Source: Aspidapion aeneum
Lineage: Eukaryota; Arthropoda; Insecta; Coleoptera; Brentidae
Reading direction: 5' to 3'
Assembly (NCBI GenBank): GCA_963576565.1
Contig: OY755038.1
Location: 206,867,013 to 206,931,012 of the forward strand
Length of the DNA stretch: 64,000 bases
The stretch's first letter is position 1, and every line of letters begins with the position of its first letter. Positions 13,501-28,100 of the stretch are shown here, one piece after another. The position numbers and the translations under genes are program-made. Under the pieces are notes generated by a model that worked only from the letters and a program-made list of their open reading frames with translations, was not told the DNA's origin and made no database searches.

Positions 13501-16500
13501 GGTACTGATAAATGTTTATAGGGGTAAGTCGCCTAAATTGTACCACTGCGATTTTTCAAATAAGCTGTCATAGCTGTTGTTGTAGTGCCTATCAAATGTC
13601 AGTTGCATGATAGAGTTGATTAGAACAAAATGCGTTTTGCTTATATTAGTATAGAAAAGTTAAAATATTCCGATACCTATTTTGACCTTAATTTTGTTGA
13701 GTTTGTGTAAGGCTGTACTTCATCGGTAAGTAGCATTTATGCAGAGTAGTTTTTTGTTGTTCTATATCATAGGAAGTTCCAAAGAATAATTTTAATATTA
13801 AATTTGGAAATTGGTGTTAAAATTCTGTTTATTTATTTTTAGTGACAGTTACAGTTGCTTACATCGTATCACCTTGGTGCTTACAAATCGTACCAATGAC
13901 TTTGTACAATATGCCAGGAGTGTAAGAATTGATTAAGTGCATCAAGTGTAAAAACTGGGTACATGGAATGACATATTACGACAAAGAAGACAACAGTCTT
14001 GAAAATGAAAGTTCAGTTTTTAAATTTTAAACGTTGCTTCTTTGTAAAAATATAAATAAAATTTACAATTTGGTAAAAATTATGTTTGTACAGTACTACT
14101 TTATATTTATAAAATATTAAAAAAGCCTTATGGTATAATTTAGGAAACCGGCTAGGCGATTTTGGTAACCCGTTTCTTAAATCGTACCGTTTGCAACCTC
14201 TTACAAAAGTCTCGTTTCCCAAAGGATAAATATAATATTTTAGTTTAAAACTGCTCTTATGTCGTTCTAAATCAAAAAGTTGAATTAAAGTATCAGTATA
14301 TTCGAAACAAAAAAAAAATAGTACGATTTAGGCAACCTTACCCTACCTGTTGTTGTTGTTGTTGCCTAAACTGTTGATTCTGTTGTTGATTCGGCAAATT
14401 CTGAGGTTGATATTGAGGTTGAGGTCTTTGCTGAATATTTATAGTTTTGAATTGATTGTTTACTTCAGCAAAACTGGAGTGATCGTTGAACTGCTGTTGA
14501 CTTGGTCTGGCTATATAACATTACCATTTAATTATTAATTATTATTAAAAAAACATACAAGATTAAAAAATTACTAAGAACTTACTTTCCGGCCTAAACT
14601 GAATATTAGGTTTCTGCTGTGACTGACCGATGGGATGATAGCTGGTCGGTTGAGTCGGGCTGGGACTTGGTTTTTCATATGATTCTCTTACAGTTTGGAG
14701 AGGTTGTGAAAACGTTGGTTTAACGTTTTCGAATGGTGTATAAGGCACCTAAACATTATAAAAATATATTACCAATTAATTAAAATAATATATAAATTCT
14801 TGGACTAACGCAACGTTCGGTAAACAAAACTTCACCCAAGCAATAGGTATGGCTGCGTCGGGTGTGTTTAAATAAAGATAGACATTTGCATAGGGTTGCC
14901 AACTCCCACTGGAGCTAAAGGAGGACATTTTTATATAATCTCACAATTTAAAAAAAAATTCTAGTGCACGTTCCTTAAAATAAAGCTCTATAGGTATAAA
15001 CATAATATAAAAATTTACTAGGTAGGTACGTATATTGGTATGTATTTTTTAAATTAAAAATAAAATCTTTTTCAAAACACATTTATTAAAAATAATTAGT
15101 CTAGTTTTTTATGTTTGGCATTTTTGTGATTCGACGTTTTTACACTTTGATGAAATGACGCTTTGTTTAAATTATTTCGACAATTTTATGGATCGAAAAA
15201 ACGTTTACGTTTCATTTAAATTATTTTCGTCTTTTCTATTTTCGATTGTTTTATTTTCGACCAAATTACGGTTCGATATTTTTTTCGAGATTTTAATATG
15301 ACGCGGAATGAGCGCCCCTAGTTACAAGCTACTACAAAGTTAATTAAAATTAAAAGCAAGAGACGCCAAAGAAGAAGAAACACGTCCTGGCGAAAGAATC
15401 TAAGAGACTTGTGCGGCATGACGTCGAATTCTTTTTTTGCTTGGTGCAGCAGCAAATAAGACTCGCGATGCCATGATTTTCCAACCTTGGCTGGGAGGAG
15501 AAACTTAAAAAAGGAGATACAAATGGTTTATTCTGTCATTTCAGAACAGAAACGTATTGTGTGCTTGGTTGGTTACAATAATGGGTAAAATAACTACTTT
15601 TTAAGGCAAAAAATTAATGTTTTTGATCATGATGCCTATTTTTTTTTGCCTGCGGCCACTGAGACTCATTTTAAAGTAAAAATTAAAATAAAAATATTTT
15701 GCTGTTGAAACAGCCCAATCAAAATTAATAGTTATTTAAAAAACAAGTTTTAAAAATGAATTTATTTATATGGGCGAGACAGTTTGGTGGTCCGAGCATT
15801 AGCGAGGTCCATAATTCGAGCGAGTTGTGAAAAAAAATTTTCATGCAATATACAGCGTGTGCAAAACTTTTGCACTTGCTCTGTGAAAAACGCCGTTTTC
15901 AGTGAAAAACTTCAGTATCGGAGGTAGTTTTTTAATAAATTTTGAACACTGTTTTTGTAGAAAATAATATGAATTCTATTTTAATATGTACTTTTGTTTT
16001 ATTTTTATGCTGGGGTTATGGATATAAAAATTAAAATACCTATTTTGCTATTTAGACAGCCAAAATAAAAAAAAAACATGAACACATTCTGTAAGTTTTT
16101 TTGAATTAAAAGATAAATGGCTTTTTAAAGTTGGATTGCTTAAAAATCTTAAAATGGTTAAAAAAAAATTGGAAAAAATAATCAAATTCTACACCAAAAC
16201 AATAACAAAGATCATATGATGTGATGTTGCACATCTGTTTTCAAATAAAAATAAAAAAAAAGTTAAAAGTTTTTCAACTTTTTATTTTATAGAATCAACT
16301 ATTATTTTTATCTGTATGTATAGTGTATAAACTCAGCATAAAATATTGCAGCATAAGCATAAGTGCTAGATTTCAATAATATAAAAAAAAACAGTAAATT
16401 GAGGCATTTGGGGCAATCATCTTAAGTGACTGTTTACTTACCTTACTACTATACCCCAAGAGTAAAGAGAAAAAATATTAAATACTTAGTAAAACAAACC

Positions 16501-19174
16501 AAAACTTGGAGGCAAACATAGGGTGCAAATTCTGCGATCTTCTATGCGCGATCATCTGTGCCGGACTGACCACAGAACACTTGACTGACCTTTGCTTTGC
16601 CGCGGGAGACGTGACGAAAACTTACGAATGATGCCGCCGTTGCTTAGGGCTGTTTTTACAGACGTTCCTCAGGCTTTGTTTCTTTATTTCTTAAATGTGT
16701 TATTTTATATGGATGACAGAGAAAAAAAATGGGAACAACTATGAATTCGGGTCATTTTTCATGTCTTTTTATCACGTTATTTTTGATTTAAGCACATAAT
16801 TTTGATAAAGGAGGATAAATGGCGTCCTCCACAGGGTCTGTGGAGGACGGAGGACATTTTGCCTCAAAGGAGGACTGTCCTCCTGGCTGGAGGACGGTTG
16901 GCAACCCTAGTGACGTTATTTTGGTTTATCTTTCTTTAACTTATGTATATGCTTATATTAATTAGGGAGGACAAACAGTATGTATAATGGTTTTAGAATA
17001 AATAAATTATAAATTAAACTGAAGGCATTTACAAACTAGGCCGCATCGCATAGCCTAACACTGCAAGTAATCAGCAGACAGTTTTGGGATGCCAAATCGA
17101 TCGCTGATTGATTGAACGTTAACGCATCCGTTATGCGAGGTTGTACAGCCTAATCACACTAACTGTAAAGCAAACTTTACAATGAGTGTCCTTAGTGCAA
17201 CATTATGCGAGTGTGTGGGTCATTCTTTATATTGAAGATTTTAGAGAAAATCATAGTAAATACTATTGACCTATTTTTAATCAAATTTATTGGTTATGTA
17301 TTATGTTTATTTATTTCGTTTTCTAAATGGAGAATAATACTTACAGGCTTTCGTTGTGACGGTGGTGGAACATCGTTGAAATTATCATAGTTAAAAGTAG
17401 GTACAGGTTGCGAAAACTTTGGCCTTTGAGCCTGAAATTGAGGAGGAGGGGGATGAGAAATGCTGTGAGAGAAGGATGGAGAAAACGAAGGTCTGGCTTG
17501 GTGGGGTGGAGGACCTGAAAATAATAAAAATATTGTAATAACATAAAAATACTTTGCCAATAAATAATATAAACTAGGCTGAAACAATGTTTTTGTAGCT
17601 AATTTTGTTACCTGGGGGACCATTATAGCCGCCACTTTGAGGAGGAGGAGGACCACCAAAATTGCCTTGTGAAGGAGGTCTATTTTGAGATGGTGGGAAA
17701 GAGTTGAACTTTGGTTGAGGGAAGAACGGAGGTGGGGGTCCTCTGAAGTTGCCTCCGTTTGGTGGTTTGCTGTTAAATTGAGGGGGTCGTGGAGGGAAAC
17801 TGTCGAAAGGCCGGTAGCTTTGGGGCGGTCTTGATTCGGATCTAGAAAGAATCAAAAACATTTATTTCATATGACCAAACGTTAAGCTAATACACAAGCA
17901 AAATGTTTAATAAACAATTCCCGAACTTCTATACAGGATGAGCCAGAACTCGACAATAAAGTTCAGTTAAACTAGTTTTTACAAAAAATACCATCAAAGT
18001 CGCATAAATTAGTTTTAAATGTGTAATTGTAGATATTATGATGAACATTTTTGATTAAAATAGTTTTTCTTACAGTAATATAATGGTGCAGTGTATGGGC
18101 AATATTTTTACCTTTCTAGTCCGCGTACCAATGACTAGAAAAGGTATTATTTTCGACGAAAATAATAATAACACCGAAAATGTGTGTTTAGGGTGTATTT
18201 TGACCTATCTACGCAATAACGTCGTGATGTCTGTCTGTGTGTGTGTTTGTGTGTATATTTTCAGTGGCGCATCCAGGAATATGTCTTGGGGCGGCCCGAG
18301 CACTCTTGGGGGGGGGCCGAACCCTCATGATGTCGAATTTTAAGATATTTTTTGTGTTTTTTCATGAAATATGTGCAAAATATGTAAAAAAATCTAATGC
18401 TTGGGGGGGAACGCCCCCCCCCCCCCCCCCCCCGAACCGAACCGAACCCCCCCCTGGGTGCGCCCATGTATTTTTTCGGTCCGTAACACGATATTTCCTA
18501 AATCGCTAAACCGATTTTGATAAAATTTTCAAGTAAAATAGTGTTCGACATTCTAACGAGCTGATTAGATCAACAAAAATACTCTGCCAATCTATGGGCA
18601 CCTAAGCTCACACTGGATACTATAGTTATAGTGTATCTACGTGAAAGCTAATATAACTGAAAACTAAAGTATAATGAACCTTTCGTTTGATACCACACAA
18701 GCCATGATTTGACTTAAACTCTAATTTTTCAAATCTACACCCACCCTTTTTTTAAAAACTAAAATGTATTTTGTTTAACTCCAGACTCAATTACCTTTCG
18801 TTTGATATCACACACGCTATATTTCCACTTAAACACTAATTTTTGAAATTTACCCCCACCCTTTTTTTTTAAATAAACTAAAATGTATTTTATTTAGCTC
18901 CAGACTCAATTACCTTTCGTTTGGTATCACATATGCTATATTTTTACATAAACTCTAATTTTTGAAATCTACCCCCACCCTTTTATTTGGCTTGTGTTCG
19001 GTGGATTTTGTTCATTTTTAAATGGGACCATCTCGACCCAAAACCCAGCTTGGGTACCAAATTTCATTAAAATCGAGCAAGCCGTTTTTGAGTTATGCGC
19101 GTTGGTCGTTACAGACAGACAGACATACAGACACACAGACAGACAGACAGACCGACAGACAGACAGACAGACAT

Positions 19175-19228
<54 letters not shown>

Positions 19229-21974
19229 GGCGCAACAAAAAAGTTTCAAAATCATCTGAAACGCAAAGATATATAAAAAATTTTGAAATCGGAGCAACTT
19301 TTTTTTTCTCGAAAAAATTAGGATCACCATAGGTCACACTACTATAGTATAGTAGTAGTGTGAGCTAAAATTTTAAAAATGCTAATTTTTAATGAAGCAT
19401 CGTATCAATATGCGATATTCGGAGTATAGTAGACTACATTTTGCTCAATTTGTGTTATAACCAAAAACTTTGTAAGAGCTTTAGTTTCGGAGATATTTAC
19501 AAAAAAGTAATTTCAAGGCTAGAAAGGTATCGGATCCGTCATGGATCCATTTATTTAATACATGATGTTTGCTTAAATGCTAAAATAATATAGGAAAGTT
19601 GCTATTTTATACATTATTTACTAATTCTCTGTTTTTACGAAAACCATGTCCCAAAAACATGATATTTTTAGGTGTGATAGCCAAAATCAAGGCCAACAAG
19701 TATTAAAATATATTTTATCAAATTTTCAAAAATTTTGTAACAATTCAAAATATTTCTTACAAAGTTACTATTACATCTAAGAATATTATTTTTATGAGGC
19801 TGTTAAATCTACGTTTTTTGGTATTTTGAGTAATTTCATACGTATTTTGTGGTTACTCTGTTAAGGTTTAGAAAAAAATTGAAAAAGAGTGTTGCAAGGT
19901 TGTATTGCTCTGCACAGCCTTTTTTAGCAAAATCAAATTATATACCACGGTAAATTTTGAAAGCAGGCACATGCACACTTGCACAAAACCAGATAAAAAA
20001 CTTTTAAATATTAAACTATTAAATTTGATTTATTAAATGTTTTTGTTATGGTTTCAATCCTTTTTAAAAAGATTTGGATAATACTTAAGTTTTAAAGTAG
20101 CAAAATATGCGGAATATCTATTATTCAAAACTTTTGCAATGCCTTATTAAAAATGTTGAGGTTTTTTTAATTTTTTCCTATGGATTTATCATAGTTCCTA
20201 TCAGCCTTCGAAAGCTCAGCTCTCTAGCGTTCTTGAAACTGGGCAATGTTACTTTTACATACCTTACATTTATAGGGAAGGGAAGTAAATTAAAATTCTG
20301 GGGTTTTTTAATATTTTTTTTGTAGTTCTATCATAGTTTCTATGTTCCTTCCAAAGCTTAGCTCTCTAGTATTTTTGGAAGTGGGAAATGTTACTTTTAC
20401 ATAAATTTACATTTATAGTGGAGGGAAGCAAATTAAAATGTTGAGGTTTTTATATTTTTTCCTATAGTTTCATCATTATCCTATCAGTCTACCAAAGCTC
20501 AGCTCTCTAGCGTTTCTGAAGGTGGGCAATGTTACTTTTACATACCTTTACATGTATAGGGAGGGGAGTAAATTAGAATTTTGGAGTTTTTTGTTTTTTT
20601 CTAAGGGTTTGCTCATAATTTCTATCAATCTGTCAAATTTCAGCTTTGTAGCATGTCTGAAAGTACAGTAGAATATTGTTGATGTATACTTTGTGTGTGT
20701 AAGTGAGTGGCAATTTCGACGTTTTTGAAATTTCATAACTGCTTTATGGAAGTCCATGCAGCTTAAAGAGGTTGCTAATTCGATGAAGATCTACGACTGT
20801 GCGAAGTTTGAGTTTCGTAGCTCATTCCGAAGTAGAGTTTTAGATAGGTCAAATATGGGCTGAAATGTTTTAAGAAAAGATGATACAGCAGTTTAAGCGA
20901 ATTTGGCGGGGCACTGCCGTGCTCTCAGATTATTTTAGAAAATTAATTGTCTGTTTCCTTATTTATTTTCTTGTTTTCGGTACAAGACTGTTATTGAATA
21001 AACTAAAATAAAATTAGGTGTCTTTCAGTTATGTGTTTATACAGACGTTATTCTAGGTTTTATGCGCCCCACGTTTTTATTTTAGTGTGTTAAAATTCAG
21101 GTTTGTGTCATAATTATTTTTTGTTTTTAGTACAGCTATAATACATTTTAATGAATGCAAAACGGATAAAACTGGCTGAATTGCTGATTTACACAGCCTT
21201 TTAACAACCAAATCAATTAGTTAGATCTACACTTGATTAAGTAAAAATAAGTAAAAACTTTTTAATTTTATACGGTATAGTTTTAAAATATTAGCTGTAC
21301 CAAAAACTATAAAATGTTAGGGACACAAGACTGCCTCTGAATAGACCAAAATAGTAACAGTTTTCTAAGAGTTCTTATTTAAATATCATATATACGTTAA
21401 AAAATACTCTGCCAATATATGGGCCCCTAAGCTCACACTAGGTACTATAGTTATAATGTACGTGTGAGCTAATATAACTAAAAACTGAAATATATCTTAT
21501 TCAACTCCAGACTAAATTACCTTTTGTTTGATACCACACAAGCCATATTTTGAGTTAAACCCAGATTTTTGAAATCTACCCCCACCCTTAAAAAAACAAA
21601 AACTAAAATGTATTTTGTTGAACTCCGGAGTCAATTACCTTTCTTTTGATATCACACACGCCATATTTTCACTCAAACTCTAATTTTTAAAATATACCCC
21701 CACCCTTTTTTTTTAAATAAATTAAAATGTATTTTGTTTAACTGCAGACTCAGTTACCTTTCGTTTAATATCACACACGCCATATTTTCCCATAAACTCT
21801 AATTTTTGAAATCTACCCCCACCCTTTTATTTGGTTTGTGCTCGGTGGATTTTGTTCATTTTTAAATGGGACCATCTCGGCCCAAGACCCAGCCTATGTA
21901 CCAAGTTTCATTAAAATCGGCCAAGCGGTTGTTGAGTTATGCGCGTTGGTCGTTACAGACAGACATACAGACAC

Positions 21975-22021
<47 letters not shown>

Positions 22022-22022
22022 T

Positions 22023-22056
<34 letters not shown>

Positions 22057-25000
22057 GGCGCAACAAAAAAGTTTCAAAATCATCTGAAACGCAAAGATAT
22101 ATAAAAAAATTTGAAATCGGAGCAACTTTTTTTTTCTCGAAAACATTAGGATCACCATAGCTCACACTACTATAGTATAGTATATGTGTGAGCTAAAATT
22201 GTCTTAGATCAAAGCAAATTGCTTTGAAGTAAAATAATTTGTGCTTTCCTATTCACCAAGAGATTATTTTCTTGATTTAGCACAAAAAATGCCTTGCCTC
22301 TTTATTTTAATGCAAAACAGAAATTGTTTTATTATAAATTGGAACTGAATTATTCTAAGGCACCGTTTTCTCTGGAAGCAAAATATTACTTATATGAAGA
22401 CAATTTGCTTTGTTACAAAATGGACTATACCGAAAGAAAACAACTAAAGGAGAAAAGTCTCATTTCAAGATTAAACACTGCATTGAACTAAAGAGAAATA
22501 TTTTAATTCAAAACAAATTGTTTTAAGTAAGGTGTAGACAAGTTTTAGCTCACACATATACTACTATACTATAGTAGTGTGAGCTATGGTGATCCTAATT
22601 TTTTCGAGAAAAAAAAAGTTGCTCCGATTTCAAAATTTTTTATATATCTTTGCGTTTCAGATGATTTTGAAACTTTTTTGTTGCGCCGTCTGTCTGTCTG
22701 TCTGTCTGTCTGTATGTCTGTCTGTCTGTCTGTATGTCTGTAACGACCAACGCGCATAACTCAAAAACCGCTTGGCCGATTTTAATGAAATTTGGTACCT
22801 AGGCTGGGTCTTGGGTCGAGATGGTCCCATTTAAAAATGAACAAAATCCACCGAACAGAAACCAAATAAAAGGGTGGGGGTAGATTTCAAAAATTAGAGT
22901 TTATGTAAAAATATGGCGTGTGTGATATCAAACGAAAGGTAATTGAGTCTGCTGTTAAACAAAATACATTTTAATTTATTTAAAAAAAAAGGTAGGGGTA
23001 TATTTTAAAAATTAGAGTTTAAGTGAAAATATGGCGTGTGTGATATCAAACGAAAGGTAATTGAGTCCGGAGTTTAACAAAATACATTTTAGTTTTTTGT
23101 TTTTTTTAAGGGTGGGGGTAGATTTCAAAAATTTGAGTTTAAGTCAAAACATGGCTTCGGTTCGGTTCGGTTCGGTGTGGTATCAAACAAAAGGTAATTT
23201 AGTCTGGAGTTAAATAAAATATATTTCAGTTTTTAGTTATATTAGCTCACACGTACACTATAAATATAGTATCTAGTGTGAGCTTAAGTGCCCATAAATT
23301 GGCAGAGTATTTTTACCGTGTACCTATACAGTCGTTATACCATGTATTATGCTACCCACGTATTCAGTTTAGTCTGTTCATACTTGTATCTTTATTGGTT
23401 TCTAGTTTTTTATATTACTGTAGCACTTTTTATTTGATATAAAACTAATTCTTCGTTACCGGGCACAGCAGGTTTAATTTTAAAATATTAGCTGTACCAA
23501 AACCAAGAAAATAATAAGGACATAGGATTAAATTAAAACAGTTTTCTAGGAGTCCTTAATTGTTTATACAGTTTTCATAATTGGTTTTTATTATAGCTGT
23601 AACACAACAGCAATTTACACAGCCTTTTACAGCAAAATCAAATTATATAACAAGCTAAATTTTGAAGAAAACTGTAACATGCATACTTGCTTAGAAATAA
23701 AAATAGTTAAAAAAATTGTTTTTAATACCCCAAACGACATAGTTTTACTAAATAAAACCGTTTAAAACCGTAGGTATTTATATAATTTAGAAATACCTGA
23801 ATTCTCCAGACTGATAATTTCCAAAATTACTTGGCGGTCCTCTCTTATAATACACTTCCGAAAAAGACGATAGCTGTCTTGCCCTCTCGTTAGGGTTATG
23901 GCCAATATGACTAGATTCTTGACTGTTAAACGACTGATGATGATTGCCAGATGACTGTTGACTGCCTTGGAGGGGGGGTAGTGGAGCGTTGTAGTCTTCG
24001 GGTTTACTCTCTCGTTTGTAGTAGTCAAAGCCTTCTTTGCCTGAATAAAAATAGTAATATATATCTTACAAGTACCACTACTTTACTACTTTTATAGTAG
24101 GCGACGGCAGTTGATTCAAGAGTGGTTAAGAAGCTTTGCACATATGTTGGTACCGAACCGAACCGAACCGAACCGAACCGAGCCGAACCTTTAATTATGG
24201 ATCGCAGTTGATTTTACTTTGTCAAAAAATATGATCACAAAAAAAAGCCAAGTACGTGAAAATGATATTCCGTAAAAACAATTGAGAGAAAATTAAAGCC
24301 AAGTTCTCCAATACAAATTTTAAAATGAAAAATTCTTACTAGTTTGGAAGTATTTTTTTAAACTTTGCTATTACAACCAAACTTCTTTATGTTGAATTTA
24401 GCACTGTGCTTAAGAGTCATTTGCAGCCGTAATAGCCAAGTTTGGAAAAACATTTCCAAACTAGTAAGAGCCTTTTATTTTAAAATTTGTATTGGAGAAC
24501 TTGGCTTTACTTTTATCTCAATTCTTTTTACCAAATATAATTTTCGCGTACTTGGCTTTTTTTATATGAAAGGTTTTTGTTATGATTGAACTCCCTTTTT
24601 AAAGGATTTGGATAATATTTAAGTTTTGATGTAGTAAAATATGCGGAATATTGTTCAAAACTTTTGTAATGCCATATTTAGAATTTTGAGATTTTTTAAT
24701 TTTTTCCAGGGTCTTATCTTATCTCTAGCGTTTCTGGAAGTGGGCAATGTTACTTTTACATAACTTTACATTCATAGGGAAGGAAAGTAAATTTACATTT
24801 TGATGTTTTTAAATTTTTTCTATAGTTTTATCATAGTTCCTATCGGCCTTCCAAAGCTCAGCTCTCTAGCGTTTCTGGAAGTGGGCACATAACTTACATG
24901 TACCTATAGGAAAGGGAAGTAAATTAGAATTTTGGGGTTTTTTTATTTTTTCCAAGGTTTTGGTCATAATTTCTATTAGTCTGTCAAATTTCAGCTTTCT

Positions 25001-25077
25001 AGCATGTTTGGAACTATAGTAGAATTTTGATCTATACATAAGTGTGTACATTAGTTCTGGGACACCCTGGATATATA

Positions 25078-25113
<36 letters not shown>

Positions 25114-28100
25114 TATATATCCAGGGTGTCCCAGAACTAATGGTACATAGTTAAACTGTATATTCCCTGGGTCAAACGATTTAGCCATACTTACCTTAGT
25201 CCAAAAGTTCGTAAAGTTCGTACTAACCGAGATACAGGGTGTTAAACTTTACTTTTTTAATTCGATGTTCTTTAATAACTTTTTTACTACTTCATATTTT
25301 TGCAAAAATAACCAGCGTGTGAGTTTTTTTGAAATTGGCAAGACATTTCCGTTGAAACTTTTGATGTACAATATACAGGGTGTTCATTAGACCACTGCCA
25401 TTGCATAAAAATCAGTGTATTTTTGTTGTGCCTCGGTGTATACCAGTTTTTATGTAAAATAATGGTTTTCCCATCCTTTTTATGTAAAAAAAATATAGTG
25501 TTTTAAAGTCGTTCACAGCAACGGTTTTTGAAATTTTTGCATTTAAAATTTTTATTGCATGTGAGTGCTATGCCTAATTTATGTATGATAATTTCTAAAA
25601 ATAAATTAGTTTTAAATAATTTTATTTCTAAAAAATTTTAGAAAATAAAACGGTGTGATATGTCGCCATTTTGGATAATTGGTCGCCATCTGGAAATCCT
25701 TATGAATTACTTTTTTGTTTCTTTGTATTCTTCGAGTAGACCACCCATGGACGAATGAGAGGACCATCTTATATTATTAATGTCAAATTTGGTTATTCTA
25801 GTTCAAACAGTAGCTTTGCTGCTGCAAAACCTTGAACTGCTGTGATTTTTCTAAGCTTAAAAAGTCCACAATCGTGTTTTTTTGCACAAATTTTGTCATG
25901 AGGTCCGATGACATAATTCTTTTTTATTGAAATTTTTAATATTAACTTATAGAAACGAGATAATCATGACTTGATTGGTAAAGTTGTCATTTATTTTTTG
26001 GTCAATTTTGAGAAAATGTACGCTACAGTATTCCTGATGACAAATTGAAGAAGAGCGTCAAGTCAAATCAAATAGAATTTTGTCCTGACGATTTTCATGT
26101 TAATACGTATAATAACTGCTTTGTTATATAAGTTAAAGACGAATAAGTGTAATATTAACTAATTATATCTATTCTAGTCTCACTTACCAAAGGTAACCTT
26201 GATGTGGTTTCCTGGGCTATGATAAGTTTCCGACTCGGGCTTGATGATGGTTCTTAAAGTCGTACTGGGTTTCGGAGGTTCGTCCGGAGGGCCGTACTCT
26301 GGTTGTTCGGGTTCGTTCCAAAGGTTTGGAGGATGTTCTGGTTCGGGTTCCTGAGGTTTCAAAGAAGAATAAAATTAAAATGAATATTAGTATTTATACT
26401 GAGACATTCTGACTATAACTAGCCACACTGGAGTGAAACCTAAGAATTAAATTTAAAAATATGAAAAAAATTCCTTGAAATATACGTAAAAAGATGCTTT
26501 TAGTTTATTTCACGTTTCTTTTGTAACTTTTTGTCGCATATTATTGCATATAGGACGTGCGAATTTTGAGAAAATGTGGGTATATACTTGCCTCTGCAAT
26601 TGGAGGTGCAATGGCAGGCACAGGCTTATCGTAGATAATGGCGTCCTTTCCATAACCTCCGGGATTCTTCTTGTACTTTACATAGAACACTTGCACCTCC
26701 TCCTTCTTCTTTTTTGGGGGAGGAGTCGGAGGCTCGGTCGGTAGCGGAGGTAAGGTGACGTTGGATTCTTTGATTATAATTTCTGAAATGTATAAAACAA
26801 ATACGAGGGTAAATAAAACATGGGAACACCGAGGAGGAATTATAGGCAGGTAAACAAGAGCTGACTAGGGATATCAGACGAGAACCAACGGGATCGAGAT
26901 TGTCTTTTCTTTTAAATCTACGAAGCAAGAAGGAGGTAAGAATTGCCTTTTCATCAACCTCGATAATTTCTTTTTCGGGTATTTTGCCGGCGTTATAATT
27001 TACTATCGAAGAAAAGGTTCAAATGTTAAAATGGTATTTTGCAGGAAACTCCGCTCGGGATGTCATAAATTTGTTTAGTGTTAAGTATGAGGACTGTGAT
27101 ATTTCTTGTAAAACTACCATTTTGAGTAAAATTTACCATTTTGATAAATTTGGATGCGTTACGCTTTGCAGACAATGTAGCGGCACTGTAGAAGTGGATG
27201 AGGGTCCAAGATCCATGTCGGAACAAAGGCAACATGGAGAAACTGCTGTTTATGCTGAGGCTGAGCAACTCACTCCTTGTTCAAGTTCAGCCATTGGTAA
27301 AGAGATAGATGATATTCCCCCCAGAACTATTTGAAACATTTTAAAAAGACATAGATGCATAGCCTTCAAGTTACAAAAATCGCATATTCCTATTTTCTTT
27401 AACAACAGCAGTATAAAAAATCAATTTTATTCGTAGGATATGACAGCCTAATTTAACGCGATGTTTAGACACAATAATAAACGAAAAATGGGTAAATTTC
27501 TCTTTGAAAATCTCCGACGAACGGAATCATAGACCTCACCCATAGTAGGCAAAGATGTCACGCCTCTCCCTTTAACTATAGCGCTAAATAAAAAATTGCG
27601 GGTTTTTTTTATTCTGGTACTATGTCATATGATTTTGAGCTTGTTTACATTCGTAATCCAATGTGAAGCATGTGACATCGTAACAGAGTTGTTCCGAACG
27701 AGGTGTACAATGACAAAAGACTCCTAGCAAAACAGATACTATACCCACATAACGCACAACACATCTGTTTAATTCACAAATTAAATTATCTTCTCACAGT
27801 AATTAAAAATCTACGAGCTTAATAGTACTTAAATGAAGAAAGGCCTTTACCTATTATAGGTTCTGGTTCCTTGATGTAAACCGGCTTCTCCACGTATTTA
27901 ATATAAGGTTTGCTGGGTATATAAATGGTGTGCTGTCCTCCTTTACCTCCTCGGTCAATGGGGTCCTCCACCTGGTTGCTCTCGCTACTGCCTGCAATAA
28001 GTTAATTCTGGTTAGTTATTAATACGTTTACGTTAAAGATGCACCCTTTTCATAAATTAGAAAATGATGGTAATGCTCGTATTTAGGTCTTTAAAATGCA

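Larger units (their letters stand above)
18105..19535 (+). mobile_element. Repeat family B, copy 1, host of two nested elements
   Basis: Begins TTACCTTTCTAG and ends CTAGAAAGGTA, with GGTATTATTTTCGACG, ACGTCGTGATGTCTGTCTGT and GAGCATCGTATCAATATGCG-type blocks shared with copies at 35.4-37.4 and 39.5-40.1 kb. It is interrupted by a 207-bp hAT-like MITE and by a GTCT element. Confidence 0.65.

Noticed and set aside
18969..19337. Cys/Leu/Ser- and Asp/Arg/Gln/Thr-repeat ORFs over ACAG arrays (also at 21.9 and 38.5 kb)
   Set aside because: Translation of a tetranucleotide microsatellite inside a repeat element.
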